Assembly (NCBI RefSeq): GCF_000211475.1
Contig: NC_015474.1
Span: 1,302,001 to 1,366,000 of the forward strand
Length of the DNA: 64,000 nt
Source: Pyrococcus sp. NA2
Lineage (GTDB): Archaea > Methanobacteriota_B > Thermococci > Thermococcales > Thermococcaceae
Direction of reading: 5' to 3'
Shown here: positions 7,237-16,662 of the stretch, piece after piece
Position numbering within the stretch: the first letter of the stretch is position 1
How the letters are laid out: the number at the start of each line of letters is the position of its first letter
The notes under the pieces: model-generated
Told to the model about the DNA's origin: nothing
Seen by the model: only the letters and a program-made list of their open reading frames with translations
Database searches by the model: none
Program-made: the position numbers and the translations under genes

Positions 7237-9256
7237 GCATAAAATGCTATTCCTAATTGTGTTCGCAATTTATATCGCTCTAAGGCTCCCGTTACTATTT
7301 CCAACTAATGAGTACTGGGACTATGATGAGGGCACTTATCTGCTCATAGCCAGGTACATCAATCAAGGGTATATGCCCTATAGAGACATTCTTGCTGTTC
7401 ATCCTCCTTTCTTTTACTTTGTTCTGGCTTTCTGGCTTAGACTTTTTGGTGATTCCTACATCGTTGGTAGACTTCTCTCATTATCCCTGGGAGCGGTATC
7501 CTTAATCTTTGCATACAAGGTTGGCGAGAAGATTAAGGACAAAAATTTAGGCATTTTCTTTTCCCTACTTCTGGCTCTGGATCCCCAAACTATAATTTTA
7601 AACTCAACGGTGTTACATGGAAGTTTAATAGAATTCTTTGTGCTTCTGACACTTTATTTGTACATTAGGGGGAATTACTTATTAATGGCTTTCCTTCTAG
7701 GAATTGGAACTTCAGTTAAGCACACGTTTCTTCCTTATGCTGTTGGGATACTTGCATTTTTACTCATAAAGGACAAGGTTAAGATAAAGAACATAAACTT
7801 ATGGAAAATCCTTTCCTTGACATACCTGACCTACATAATAATCGTGTATGCGATCGTTCTATTGTACCCTGTAGACATTACAAGAATGTTATTCGTGGTA
7901 CCAGGAATTGGAGATATTAAGTTCAAGTTTAGTTTATATGCCCTGCTCCTGTTTTTCCTCCTGTTTTCCTATTATGCTTATCACTATGGCGAGATATCAC
8001 TCTCGGGTATGAACGTTGTCCAAGGACTCAAATTGTTCCTAATCTTTACCTTGGGCAAGCTACTCCTCGAGGGACCGTTCCTCGTAATTGCTGGTAAGGA
8101 TTATCTGAGGCAAGTGTATTTTATGAATATGGGTAGAGGAATTCCATTGATGAGTATCCCTGATATGGTTGCAAGGGCAATCAGGGATATCTCTAGGGGA
8201 AGATATGAGTTTCTCTATCCTTACTTCATGATAATAATGCTAACACTACTTGTTACGCTAGATAGACGACCACTTCCTAATAAAGACTTAAAGGGAGTGA
8301 CGTCCGTTATAGTGCTATCTTATTTGCTGTTCCCACTTCCTGAAGTTCCAAGGTTTCTTTACCCATTATTTATTCTTTTATTCCTGATACTATCTTCACA
8401 GGTTGACATAAACGGTAGAAAACTTGTTGCCCTGATAATCATCGTCCTCGTGATCGATTGTGTGTTCTTGGGTAGTTTAGTTACCGGGAGAACTAGAATA
8501 GCGTTTGCAGTTCATAGCGATTTGTTAAGAAAGGAAATTGTGGAGATCGTGCCACGAGGTAGCCGTGCATATTCCTTTAATCCAATGACAACGTATCTGT
8601 TAGAACTGGATGAGCCCCCTTATTACATAGATAACTTTGGGGCCTTCTATCTTGGAAACGTCAACTCTACAACCTTTTTAAATTATCTCGAGAGTAACAA
8701 TGTGACTTATATAATCATAGGTACATGGCTGATAAGAATTATGAAGGAAAATTCAAGGTTAGAGTCCCTTTATAGCAAAATATTAAGAGCAGTTACATCC
8801 CGATATGAGCTTATCTATGCACACTCTTTCTCAGATGGTGAACTTATAGCGGTGTATAGGAAAATGGAAAATATTAGGAATGAGCTCATCACAATAAATG
8901 TAAAGGAATCGAGAGTATCTTTCGAGTTTAATGGGAGCACGATTTTTTACATTACACCACATAACGAATCTGCTAGAGAAGTGATTGTAAGGTTACTGGG
9001 AGACACGTACATTATCGCCTTTGGGAACTCAAAGTTTATTGTTGATTTAGCTGAGAATAGAGTACTTGTGACAACAAATTCGTCACTTCAACTTGAATTC
9101 TTGGAACCTCCAATTTTGTTGGAGAGAGATAGTAACGAGATGTATTTGCAAGGTTACTTAATTAAAATTCTTTCTGGAGAATTCGACATCAACGGAACAA
9201 AAGTGTTGTTGAAGCCCTACAATGAAACAATATCACTATCCTTATATAGGGTGTAA
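7223..9256 (+). CDS. PMT/ArnT-like membrane glycosyltransferase (GT-C fold)
   Basis: The 677-residue polytopic protein matches the dolichyl-phosphate-mannose mannosyltransferase/ArnT superfamily. The first periplasmic-side loop has the WDYDEGTYLLIARYINQG motif with the catalytic acidic pair, followed by PYRDILAVHPPFFYFVLA and GRLLSLSLG, typical of PMT_2 domains. About eleven hydrophobic segments precede a C-terminal soluble domain of about 250 residues rich in N-x-S/T sequons. It overlaps the preceding membrane protein by 14 nt. Likely function: transfer of a sugar from a polyprenyl-phosphate donor to a lipid or protein at the cell surface. Acceptor and sugar are unknown. Confidence 0.75.
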   Translation: MNINRHKMLFLIVFAIYIALRLPLLFPTNEYWDYDEGTYLLIARYINQGYMPYRDILAVHPPFFYFVLAFWLRLFGDSYIVGRLLSLSLGAVSLIFAYKVGEKIKDKNLGIFFSLLLALDPQTIILNSTVLHGSLIEFFVLLTLYLYIRGNYLLMAFLLGIGTSVKHTFLPYAVGILAFLLIKDKVKIKNINLWKILSLTYLTYIIIVYAIVLLYPVDITRMLFVVPGIGDIKFKFSLYALLLFFLLFSYYAYHYGEISLSGMNVVQGLKLFLIFTLGKLLLEGPFLVIAGKDYLRQVYFMNMGRGIPLMSIPDMVARAIRDISRGRYEFLYPYFMIIMLTLLVTLDRRPLPNKDLKGVTSVIVLSYLLFPLPEVPRFLYPLFILLFLILSSQVDINGRKLVALIIIVLVIDCVFLGSLVTGRTRIAFAVHSDLLRKEIVEIVPRGSRAYSFNPMTTYLLELDEPPYYIDNFGAFYLGNVNSTTFLNYLESNNVTYIIIGTWLIRIMKENSRLESLYSKILRAVTSRYELIYAHSFSDGELIAVYRKMENIRNELITINVKESRVSFEFNGSTIFYITPHNESAREVIVRLLGDTYIIAFGNSKFIVDLAENRVLVTTNSSLQLEFLEPPILLERDSNEMYLQGYLIKILSGEFDINGTKVLLKPYNETISLSLYRV

Positions 9257-9261
9257 CAATT

Positions 9262-9453
9262 TCATCCACCAGTGTCATTCATTATTAATTTATCTGTAAT
9301 TTTCTTTCCAACTTCTTTAATTCCAAAACTTATAGTTTCATTTGCAGTTTTCTCAATGAAGTGACCATTTATCATGTTTATTGCAATTATTATTATCAAA
9401 AGGACAGTGGCAAATAAAATAAGATACCCTAAGGAAGACTGTGCTCTTTTCAT
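9262..9453 (-). CDS. Small class III signal-peptide (pilin-like) protein
   Basis: The 63-residue protein starts MKRAQSSLGYLILF, a class III (type IV pilin-like) signal sequence in which a short basic leader precedes Gln and a ~20-residue hydrophobic helix. Archaeal prepilin peptidases cleave before the Gln. The conserved Glu expected at mature position 5 is replaced by Gly, while the neighbouring paralogue keeps Glu. The rest is a short helix with one N-glycosylation sequon. AGGGGGT lies just before the ATG. A T-rich tract between the upstream pilin gene (stop at 9491) and this one may reduce its expression. Likely a minor pilin or surface peptide. Confidence 0.75.
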   Translation of the reverse strand: MKRAQSSLGYLILFATVLLIIIIAINMINGHFIEKTANETISFGIKEVGKKITDKLIMNDTGG

Positions 9454-9490
9454 ATATAACCCCCTAAAAAGAAAAAATTAAAAGCCCAGT

Positions 9491-9685
9491 TCAATCGCCT
9501 GTAGCCTCGCTGATCTCCTTACTGATGGCACTTTGGATTAAACTTCCGGCCTGTGATACTGTCTCATTAGCCTGTGTTCCAGCTGTTTTTCCAGTAGTTC
9601 TTAGGTACTTAATGACTACTGCAATTATTATCAACGCCGCAGCAATCATAAATAGGTATTCTATCGCACCCTGAGCCTTCCTCAT
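9491..9685 (-). CDS. Small class III signal-peptide (pilin-like) protein
   Basis: The 64-residue protein begins MRKAQGAIEYLFM and has the canonical archaeal prepilin signature: Lys-Ala, then Gln at +1 and Glu at +5 of the mature form. A single 18-residue transmembrane/assembly helix follows. The remaining ~35 residues are polar and helical with one NET sequon. The Shine-Dalgarno AGGAGGTG precedes the ATG at ideal spacing. It is upstream of a second, shorter-spaced paralogue (9262-9453) and divergent from an HTH protein at 9796. It probably forms a thin pilus or acts as a small membrane-anchored surface peptide. Confidence 0.8.
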   Translation of the reverse strand: MRKAQGAIEYLFMIAAALIIIAVVIKYLRTTGKTAGTQANETVSQAGSLIQSAISKEISEATGD

Positions 9686-9795
9686 CTCCTACACCTCCTA
9701 GCCTTTCCTTCAAAATATAAGAGGGGTAAAATCCTATATATACCTTTGCCCTCAATTTTGCAGAAAGAATACCTAATTTTAGGGGGAGAACGTCA

Positions 9796-10341
9796 ATGCT
9801 AGTACTCCTTCACACAGAGGGTACAAATGTCAGGGAATGTATAACAAAAATTAACAAAGAAATATTAAGAAAATTACCAATAAGTGGTAGGATAACAAAG
9901 GTTAAAGTTAAAATTGAAATGGGGGCATTCTTTTCCCTTTCAATATCCCTGATAATTGACACTTCCGAAGCTTATAGGCCGGGAATTTTAGTTGACTATG
10001 CAGTTGGAAGTAAGGATGAGGCCCTAAGTGAGCTTCAAGAAAAATTAAACAGGAAGATCCCAGTTGATGCAGAAATTCTTGATTTCATATGGGAAACATA
10101 CACCACCCCAGTTACCAGGAGGACATATATAGTTGGAGTCCTCCCCTATAATAGACCATTGTTGCGTAAATATTCAGACATGAAAATTGAGGGGAGGAGA
10201 AAGATCCTCAGTAAGGTTCTTGAGCTTTTGAATGACAATCCAAAGGCCCTGAATATCTCAGAGCTAGCCAGGATGTTTGGAGTTTCAAGAGATACAATAT
10301 ACAATGATATCCAGCAAATATTAAAAGAAAGGGAAGGTTGA
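9796..10341 (+). CDS. HTH regulator, divergent from pilin-like genes
   Basis: The 181-residue protein has a ~130-residue N-terminal alpha/beta region of unknown fold. A C-terminal winged-helix/HTH follows (RRKILSKVLELLNDNPKALNISELARMFGVSRDTIYNDIQQIL, ~residues 135-178). The divergent arrangement with the two pilin-like genes over a 110-bp interval makes those genes its most likely targets. The N-terminal region could be a ligand-sensing or dimerisation domain. I do not recognise the full-length family. The start is ATG 9796 with AGGGGGAGAAC upstream. Confidence 0.7.
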   Translation: MLVLLHTEGTNVRECITKINKEILRKLPISGRITKVKVKIEMGAFFSLSISLIIDTSEAYRPGILVDYAVGSKDEALSELQEKLNRKIPVDAEILDFIWETYTTPVTRRTYIVGVLPYNRPLLRKYSDMKIEGRRKILSKVLELLNDNPKALNISELARMFGVSRDTIYNDIQQILKEREG

Positions 10342-10381
10342 GGTTTTTAAACTAAGTTAGGCTTCTTTATTGAGGGGAGAC

Positions 10382-12835
10382 ATGACAGTGAAAGTTAAAT
10401 TTCCTAAGGACATTCGTGAGTATGCTAAGAAGGAGAAGGTTAAAGATTCGTTAATCAAGCTCACTGAAACTGCCTTAGCTGAGGCAATAAGTAAATTTCA
10501 TAGGAGAATGATTGTTCTCCAAGGAGAGACCCTGGAGAAAGCAAAGCTCGCTGGAATCTTAGCCGGTGGAGCTGCGAGAATTTTATCTGAATACATCCCA
10601 GAATTCCTTGATAGGAAGCTCAGAGATGAAGACAAAATTGAAGTTCTCTACGCAACAGATGCCTTGGGAGAGGAAACTTATGGAAGAAAGAGGTTTGAAG
10701 AGTTTAGAAAGCATTTCTCTGTGCTTGCACCAAATGCCGAGTTGACTTCCGTCACGTTCAAATACAGTAGGGACATACTTGGAAGAACATTTGACATATT
10801 GATTCTCGACTTAAGTTATGATTACTCTCCCAATGACCTCGGAAGGATAATTGAAACTGTTAGGGGAGGTGGATTAATCTTCATCCTTACTAATCCGTTT
10901 GAAAAGTGGAAAGACATGTGGACAGGGTTTCATAAGAGTCTTGTAACTCCGCCCTACACGATAGAGGATGTCAAAAAGAGGTTCAATAGAAGGCTCATCA
11001 GAAAGTTCACGGAACATAAAGGAATATACATAATTAATGCCGACAAGGGAAAAGTAGAGAGAAAACCTGGAAAAAGCAGAAGTCAGGCAAAGCTTCCTGA
11101 GAGAGAGAAGGTGGAGGTCCCAAGTGATGCAAAGTTTCCAAGAGAGTTGTATGAGCTTTGCCTCACTAAAGGTCAAGTCGAAGTCCTCAAGGCCTTTGAA
11201 GATCTGATAGATAATCCAGGAATGATAGTTCTAACTGCGGATAGGGGAAGGGGTAAGAGCGTTTCAGTAGGCATAGCCTCTGTTGGTTTAGCTGTTACCA
11301 GTAAGAGGAAAAGATTTAGAGTTGTAGTGACAGCTCCAGAGCTTGAAAACGTTCAGAGCTTACTTCGCTTTGCTGAAAAGAGCCTTAAGGTTCTGGGTTA
11401 TAAAACGAAGATTGTAAAGGAGAACGGCTTAATTAAGGAAGTATATGCAAGGGGAATAGGGATAAGATATTATCCCCCAACTAAGGGATACAGACAGAAG
11501 GCAGATCTTTATATAGTCGATGAAGCAGCTGGAATTCATGTCCCAATTCTTCATAGATATCTAGAAAAGGATAGAATTGTGTTCTCATCAACAATTCACG
11601 GTTATGAAGGAGCTGGAAGAGGATTCTCGGTTAAGTTTCTAAAAAAGGCCAGAGAGAAGAGAGAATACAAAGAGATACACCTCTCTGTTCCAATTAGATA
11701 TGCCGAGGGAGATCCCATAGAGAAGTGGCTCTTCGATGTCTTATTGCTGGATGCTGAACCAGTAAAGCTCACTGAGGAGGATTACGAGCTGATAAGAAAG
11801 AAGGAAGTTTATCTAGAGGAACCTGATCTAGATGATTGGTTCGAGAATGATAGGGAGGATCTAAGGCACTTCGTTGGAATTTATGTTCTTGCCCATTACA
11901 GGAATAGGCCAAGCGATGTTGCACTTTTAGCTGATGCTCCACATCATGAAGCTCGCGTACTTCGCCTTAAAAACGGAAAGATCGTCACTGCAATTCAGAT
12001 AGCTAAGGAAGGCGGAATACCAAAGGCCGTAATAGATAAAATGGCAAAGGGATACAGACCTCCAGGGAATATAATCCCAGATATGATGGTTAAACATCAC
12101 TATGCGAAGGAATTTGCAAAGTTAAGGGGCTATCGCATAGTTAGGATAGCAACGCATCCAGATGCAATGGATCTAGGTCTGGGTAGTAAAGCGTTGGAAT
12201 TGCTTGTAAAGGAGGCTGAAGAGAAAGGCCTTGACTGGGTTGGCTCAGGCTTTGGTGCAAGTGAGGAATTGATAAGGTTCTGGGTTAGGAACGGATTTGC
12301 CGTCGTTCACCTAAGCCCAACGAGAAATCCCGTTAGCGGTGAGTACACGGCAATAGTGATAAAACCGATAAGTGAGAAGGCGAAGGAGATAGTTAAGAAG
12401 GCCAACGATGAATTCAGATTAAGACTCACGGAATGGCTAGGAGACACTCACAGAGATCTCGAACCAGAGATAGCGAGATGGCTCTTCGAAACACCATTTG
12501 GAGAGGCCGTGAACTATCCGATATCCTTAACGAAGGTTCAGAGGAAGAGGCTGGAGATGTTCATAAAGAGAATCCTGACTTACGATACAGTCGTGGATGC
12601 GGTGAAACCTCTCGTGAAACTTTACTTCCTGGACGGATGGATGAGGCCTTATCTAGATGAGAGACAGATAATTCTACTAATACACCGAGTTCTACAGGCT
12701 CATGATTGGAAAGAAACGGCAAAACTTCTCAATAGAACGGAGCTTTACACGATGATAGAGCTAAGGGATGTCATTAGATCCCTCTGGTACTATTATAAGC
12801 ACCTGCTAAAGGATGAGGAAAAAGATATAAGCTGA
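10382..12835 (+). CDS. tmcA: tRNA(Met) cytidine acetyltransferase TmcA
   Basis: The 817-residue enzyme makes N4-acetylcytidine. Homologues act on elongator tRNA-Met, and in Thermococcales on many RNA sites, using ATP and acetyl-CoA. Domain order is an N-terminal DUF1726-like domain, an RNA-helicase-like ATPase with Walker A LTADRGRGKSVSVG (around residue 290) and DLYIVDEAAG (Walker B), a GNAT acetyltransferase domain with the HPDAMDLGLGSKAL acetyl-CoA loop (~residue 600), and a C-terminal tRNA-binding domain. A TTG at 10370 is in frame, but GAGGGGA just downstream of it is the likely Shine-Dalgarno; I use ATG 10382 (GTG 10388 is also possible). The TTTTTAAAC at 10345-10353 is a plausible TATA box. 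Confidence 0.92.
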   Translation: MTVKVKFPKDIREYAKKEKVKDSLIKLTETALAEAISKFHRRMIVLQGETLEKAKLAGILAGGAARILSEYIPEFLDRKLRDEDKIEVLYATDALGEETYGRKRFEEFRKHFSVLAPNAELTSVTFKYSRDILGRTFDILILDLSYDYSPNDLGRIIETVRGGGLIFILTNPFEKWKDMWTGFHKSLVTPPYTIEDVKKRFNRRLIRKFTEHKGIYIINADKGKVERKPGKSRSQAKLPEREKVEVPSDAKFPRELYELCLTKGQVEVLKAFEDLIDNPGMIVLTADRGRGKSVSVGIASVGLAVTSKRKRFRVVVTAPELENVQSLLRFAEKSLKVLGYKTKIVKENGLIKEVYARGIGIRYYPPTKGYRQKADLYIVDEAAGIHVPILHRYLEKDRIVFSSTIHGYEGAGRGFSVKFLKKAREKREYKEIHLSVPIRYAEGDPIEKWLFDVLLLDAEPVKLTEEDYELIRKKEVYLEEPDLDDWFENDREDLRHFVGIYVLAHYRNRPSDVALLADAPHHEARVLRLKNGKIVTAIQIAKEGGIPKAVIDKMAKGYRPPGNIIPDMMVKHHYAKEFAKLRGYRIVRIATHPDAMDLGLGSKALELLVKEAEEKGLDWVGSGFGASEELIRFWVRNGFAVVHLSPTRNPVSGEYTAIVIKPISEKAKEIVKKANDEFRLRLTEWLGDTHRDLEPEIARWLFETPFGEAVNYPISLTKVQRKRLEMFIKRILTYDTVVDAVKPLVKLYFLDGWMRPYLDERQIILLIHRVLQAHDWKETAKLLNRTELYTMIELRDVIRSLWYYYKHLLKDEEKDIS

Positions 12836-12854
12836 TGGAATATTTATCCAAGAC

Positions 12855-13850
12855 GTGAAGAAGATTGAAATATCACTGATAGTTGCATCATTGGCATCGC
12901 TTTTCCTTGCTCTATGCCTAGGTTCAGTTAGGATTCCCCTTGGAGAGGTTTTCAAATCTCTAACTCCCCACACAATATCCCTTTATAGAAGTGGCGAACT
13001 CTCAGGGTTGGAGTTCATAGTCTTAGACATAAGGCTACCGAGGATAGTACTCGCTTATCTAGTTGGATTTTCCCTAGCATTAGCGGGGACTGCAAGTCAA
13101 TCACTGTTTAGAAATCCCTTGGCTGATCCGTACATACTTGGAATAAGCGGTGGAGCTTCAATAGGTGCTGCGATAGCTTTAGTTTACAATCCAAGGTACA
13201 TGGAAATATTTGCATTCTTCGGTGCAATCGTTGCTGTCTACGTGGTCTATAATATCTCAAAGGTTAATGGTCACATACCTGTTGATGTGTTACTCCTGGC
13301 GGGAATTGCGGTTGGATTCTTCTCACATGCTGTAACGTCGTACATACTCTACATGAACAAGGACAAAGTTCATCAAGGCCTCTCTTGGCTTTTTGGAACA
13401 TTTGCATTAGCTGACTGGATGAAAGTTGTGATAATGCTTATTGCAACGCTCATTGGCTCTCTGATGCTATTCCTAAGCTGGAGGGAGTTGAACTTACTCC
13501 TACTAGGAGAGGAGAGCATAGCCTTGGGTTTGGACATAAATCTATACAGAAAGCTAATAATAATCGCAATCTCCATCTTAACTGGCGTAGCAGTAGCTGA
13601 AAGTGGAATAATAGGATTTGTTGGCCTTGTGAGTCCTCACATCATGAGAATGCTTGTGGGACCCAATCATAGGAGACTTCTTCCAACTGCTGCAATGTTT
13701 GGAGGAACATTGATGGTTCTCTCTGACCTACTTGCAAGAACCCTGGTTGCCCCTGTTGAGATACCGATAGGAATAGTAACCTCCCTCTTTGGTGCCCCCT
13801 TCTTTACGTACATACTTTTGAAGAGGAAGAGGGGTGAACTCTATGCCTGA
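12855..13850 (+). CDS. FecCD/BtuC-type ABC transporter permease
   Basis: The 331-residue polytopic protein belongs to the FecCD family of permeases for iron-siderophores, haem, cobalamin or molybdate. Recognisable segments are DIRLPRIVLAYLVGFSLALAG, QSLFRNPLADPYILGISGGA, and GFVGLVSPHIMRMLVGPNHRRLLP (the ATPase-coupling EAA-like loop). The start is GTG 12855. It overlaps the ATPase gene by 8 nt. No substrate-binding protein gene is adjacent on either side, so the substrate cannot be inferred from the cluster. It must be supplied by a binding protein elsewhere or be lost. Confidence 0.88.
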   Translation: MKKIEISLIVASLASLFLALCLGSVRIPLGEVFKSLTPHTISLYRSGELSGLEFIVLDIRLPRIVLAYLVGFSLALAGTASQSLFRNPLADPYILGISGGASIGAAIALVYNPRYMEIFAFFGAIVAVYVVYNISKVNGHIPVDVLLLAGIAVGFFSHAVTSYILYMNKDKVHQGLSWLFGTFALADWMKVVIMLIATLIGSLMLFLSWRELNLLLLGEESIALGLDINLYRKLIIIAISILTGVAVAESGIIGFVGLVSPHIMRMLVGPNHRRLLPTAAMFGGTLMVLSDLLARTLVAPVEIPIGIVTSLFGAPFFTYILLKRKRGELYA

Positions 13851-14559
13851 ATTGATAGTTGACATATCCTTTTCCTACGGTAATGTCAATGTCCTGAAGG
13901 ATGTTAAGTTTAGAGCTAACAAGGGATCAATATTGGCGATAATAGGGCCAAATGGTTCAGGAAAGTCAACTCTATTAAAGTGCATAGCTGGAATCTTAAG
14001 GCCGAAGGGGAAGATACTCTACGATGGAATAGACCTTATAAACTTAAAACCAAAGGAGAGGGCGAAGTTAGTTTCGTACGTTCCTCAATCATCCTATCCA
14101 GAGTTCTCGTTTACGGTTGAGGAGTTCGTTGAACTTGGAACATACGCTACGGGAGGCGACGTTGAGGAGGCTCTGAAGATCGTTGGGTTGTACGAGAAGA
14201 AGGACGAGTTGGTAACGAGGCTAAGTGGAGGAGAGTACCAGTTGGCCCTAATAGCTAGAGCTTTGGCCCAAGGTAGCGATGTCATGCTCTTGGACGAGCC
14301 GACGAGTCATCTGGATATAAATCATGCTCACGAGGTTATTGAGATACTTGGAAATCTTAAGGAGGAGAAGCTAATAATAACTGTGTTACATGATTTAAAT
14401 ATGGCAATAAACTATGCTGATGAAATACTAGTCCTAAACAGGGGGAGGGTCGTATGGAAGGGCTCCCCAAAGAATTTGTCCCCTAGGGTCATCGAGGACG
14501 TTTATGGTATTAGCCCAAAATTTGCCGAGGTAAACGGTTTGAGAGTTATATTACCTTAA
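13843..14559 (+). CDS. FepC/BtuD-type ABC transporter ATPase
   Basis: The 238-residue protein is the ATPase partner of the preceding permease. It has Walker A GPNGSGKST, the Q-loop region YVPQSSYP, the signature LSGGEYQLALIARAL, Walker B VMLLDEPTSHLD and the H-loop TVLHDLN. A GTG nine nt upstream is inside the GGGGTGA ribosome site, so ATG 13843 is used. Translationally coupled to the permease (8-nt overlap). Subfamily is that of iron/cobalamin uptake. No partner substrate-binding protein is present in the window. Confidence 0.9.
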   Translation: MPELIVDISFSYGNVNVLKDVKFRANKGSILAIIGPNGSGKSTLLKCIAGILRPKGKILYDGIDLINLKPKERAKLVSYVPQSSYPEFSFTVEEFVELGTYATGGDVEEALKIVGLYEKKDELVTRLSGGEYQLALIARALAQGSDVMLLDEPTSHLDINHAHEVIEILGNLKEEKLIITVLHDLNMAINYADEILVLNRGRVVWKGSPKNLSPRVIEDVYGISPKFAEVNGLRVILP

Positions 14560-14589
14560 ATTTATTAACCGTCTGGAGTACGCTTAACC

Positions 14590-15129
14590 ATGAAGCTGTT
14601 TGTAAGTGGGATGCCTGGAGTTGGAAAGACAACTCTTGCTAAGAGAGTTGCCGACGAAATAAGGAGAGAGGGCTTTAAAGTTGGAGGAATAATCACGGAA
14701 GAGATAAGAAGTGGAGCTAAAAGGGTTGGATTTAGAGTTATTTCCCTGGACACAGGAGAAATTGGAAGGCTTGCCTATATAGGCCAGGGTTATCCAAGGT
14801 TGGGAAAATATGTAATTGATGTGGAAGGGTTTGAAAAGGTCGCGATACCAGCAATCTCAAGGGCATTGAGAACTGCCGATCTCATAATAATAGATGAGAT
14901 TGGACCCATGGAGTTTAAGAGTAACGAATTTCTCAAGGCTTTAGGTCTAGCCCTCAAAAGCGAAAAGCCTTTACTGGCAACAGTTCACAGAAGGTTAGTT
15001 GACAGATACAGACCTCTCGGAACTTATTACTGGCTTACGCCTGAGAACAGAAATGAGATATTTATGGAGGTATTAAATGAGTTAAGGAGGGTTCTGAAGA
15101 GAGATGAGAACTCAAGTGATAAAACCTAG
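14590..15129 (+). CDS. Nucleoside-triphosphatase THEP1 family
   Basis: The 179-residue P-loop protein has Walker [13 protein letters not shown] at the N-terminus, the [17 protein letters not shown] segment typical of THEP1/NTPase_1 proteins, and a Walker [16 protein letters not shown]. Family members from Aquifex and human hydrolyse NTPs slowly without known specificity. It overlaps the start of taw2 by 26 nt, so the two are co-translated. A TATA-like AAATTTATTAA lies about 25 nt upstream of the start. Biological role is unclear; a link to RNA modification is only contextual. Confidence 0.85.
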   Translation: MKLFVSGMPGVGKTTLAKRVADEIRREGFKVGGIITEEIRSGAKRVGFRVISLDTGEIGRLAYIGQGYPRLGKYVIDVEGFEKVAIPAISRALRTADLIIIDEIGPMEFKSNEFLKALGLALKSEKPLLATVHRRLVDRYRPLGTYYWLTPENRNEIFMEVLNELRRVLKRDENSSDKT

Positions 15130-15940
15130 GATTAGGGAGATACTCTCAAAGGAGCTTCCAGGAAATTTAGTTGATCTACTCCCGAAGAGGTGGGTTAAGA
15201 TAGGGGATGTCCTTTTACTTCCCATTAGACCGGAACTCGAGCCCTACAAATATAGGATAGCTGAGGTCTATGCAAAGGTAATAGGGGCAAAGGCAGTTTT
15301 AAAGAAGGGCCACATCTATGGGGAGACCAGGAAGCCCAATTATGAGCTTCTCTATGGAAATGACACGATAACGATTCACGTGGAGAATGGAATAAGATAT
15401 AAACTCGACGTTGCCAGGATAATGTTCTCACCTGCAAATGTAAAGGAAAGAGTAAGAATGGCAAGTGTTGCTAAACCCGGAGAGCTTGTCGTTGACATGT
15501 TCGCTGGAATTGGACATCTAAGCTTGCCAATAGCCGTTTATGGAAAAGCCAAAGTGATAGCAATAGAGAAAGATCCCTACACCTTCAAGTTCCTCGTTGA
15601 AAACATACACCTGAACAAGGTTGAGGACAGGATGTCAGCCTATAACATGGACAATAGGGAATTTCCTGGTGAGAACATAGCAGATAGAGTTCTCATGGGC
15701 TACGTCGTTAAAACGCATGAGTTCATACCAAAGGCACTAAGTATAGCTAAAGATGAAGCGATAATCCATTACCACAACACAGTTCCCGAAAGATTGATGC
15801 CGAAGGAGCCATTTGAGACGTTCAAGAGGATAGCACATGAACATGGTTATGAGGTGGAGAAGATAAATGAGATAAGGATTAAACGTTATGCCCCAGGGGT
15901 TTGGCACGTAGTATTGGACTTGAAGATTTTCAAAAGGTGA
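15104..15940 (+). CDS. taw2: tRNA wybutosine/wyosine aminocarboxypropyltransferase Taw2
   Basis: The 278-residue Rossmann-fold enzyme matches archaeal Taw2 (TYW2). Taw2 transfers the 3-amino-3-carboxypropyl group of SAM to the imG-14 base at position 37 of tRNA-Phe. Motif [20 protein letters not shown] (~residue 130) and the [11 protein letters not shown] acidic motif bind SAM. Length and sequence agree with the P. horikoshii enzyme; the related Trm5 methyltransferases have a similar core, so the distinction rests on overall resemblance. It overlaps the NTPase gene upstream and is followed at once by an arginase-fold gene. Confidence 0.85.
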   Translation: MRTQVIKPRIREILSKELPGNLVDLLPKRWVKIGDVLLLPIRPELEPYKYRIAEVYAKVIGAKAVLKKGHIYGETRKPNYELLYGNDTITIHVENGIRYKLDVARIMFSPANVKERVRMASVAKPGELVVDMFAGIGHLSLPIAVYGKAKVIAIEKDPYTFKFLVENIHLNKVEDRMSAYNMDNREFPGENIADRVLMGYVVKTHEFIPKALSIAKDEAIIHYHNTVPERLMPKEPFETFKRIAHEHGYEVEKINEIRIKRYAPGVWHVVLDLKIFKR

Positions 15941-15945
15941 GTGAG

Positions 15946-16662
15946 TTGACAACATTCATACCAAATGGAGAGGAGCCAAATGTCCTTGGGGTGAATTACA
16001 TTGCAAAGTTACTAAAGAGGGAAAGGTTAGTTGAAGAAATTAACATAGCTAGCTTGGATGAAATTCCCCTGGACACCTCCTATATCATAGGAGACCATTC
16101 AGGGACTTACAACGTCTTAAAGGTCATTAGGCCAAAGGTCTTGATAAGCTTGGACGCACATACGGATTTGATGCATGATTACTTTGACCACGCATCTTGG
16201 CTGGCCTATGCCTTGGAGGATAGATTAGTTGAAAAGGCCTGTGTAATTGGAGCCGTGTTGATGATACCCACAACGGAAAGAACAAAGCTCTGGACAAAAG
16301 GTGTCAAAATCTTCCCAGCTTTACCAAGAACTAGAAGGATAAAGGGGAGGTGGAAGGCCTACATGGATCTGAGAAGATATGGTCCCGAAAGGATTATTGA
16401 AGAGACTAAAAGATTTTTGAAAAGTAAAGAGGTATACTTAACAATCGATATGGACATTCTTAGGCCAGAATACAGAGTAGCAAGGTTTCAGCATGGAGAA
16501 CTAACTCTCAAGGAGCTCTTAACGTTAATAGATCTAATATCAAGAGAATTTAAAATTCTAGCATTTGACATCGCTGAAATATCATATAGAGTCATCAAAT
16601 CAAAATATGGAAGAAGAGCGATCCTTGAGGTTTTTTCTCTCCTCAAGGAGGTGGTCCGATGA
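15946..16662 (+). CDS. Arginase/agmatinase-fold hydrolase, substrate unknown
   Basis: The 238-residue protein keeps the ureohydrolase metal motifs. They are IIGDHSGTYN (the GGDHS histidine motif), SLDAHTDLMHD (DAHxD) and LTIDMDILRPE (DxD). Together these supply the ligands for the two Mn2+ ions. It is shorter and more divergent than typical agmatinase, so arginine or agmatine should not be assumed. The reading frame extends upstream into taw2 (to 15901). The Shine-Dalgarno AGGTGA spanning the taw2 stop precedes TTG 15946; GTG 15937 is an alternative. The stop overlaps the next gene by 4 nt. Confidence 0.7.
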   Translation: MTTFIPNGEEPNVLGVNYIAKLLKRERLVEEINIASLDEIPLDTSYIIGDHSGTYNVLKVIRPKVLISLDAHTDLMHDYFDHASWLAYALEDRLVEKACVIGAVLMIPTTERTKLWTKGVKIFPALPRTRRIKGRWKAYMDLRRYGPERIIEETKRFLKSKEVYLTIDMDILRPEYRVARFQHGELTLKELLTLIDLISREFKILAFDIAEISYRVIKSKYGRRAILEVFSLLKEVVR

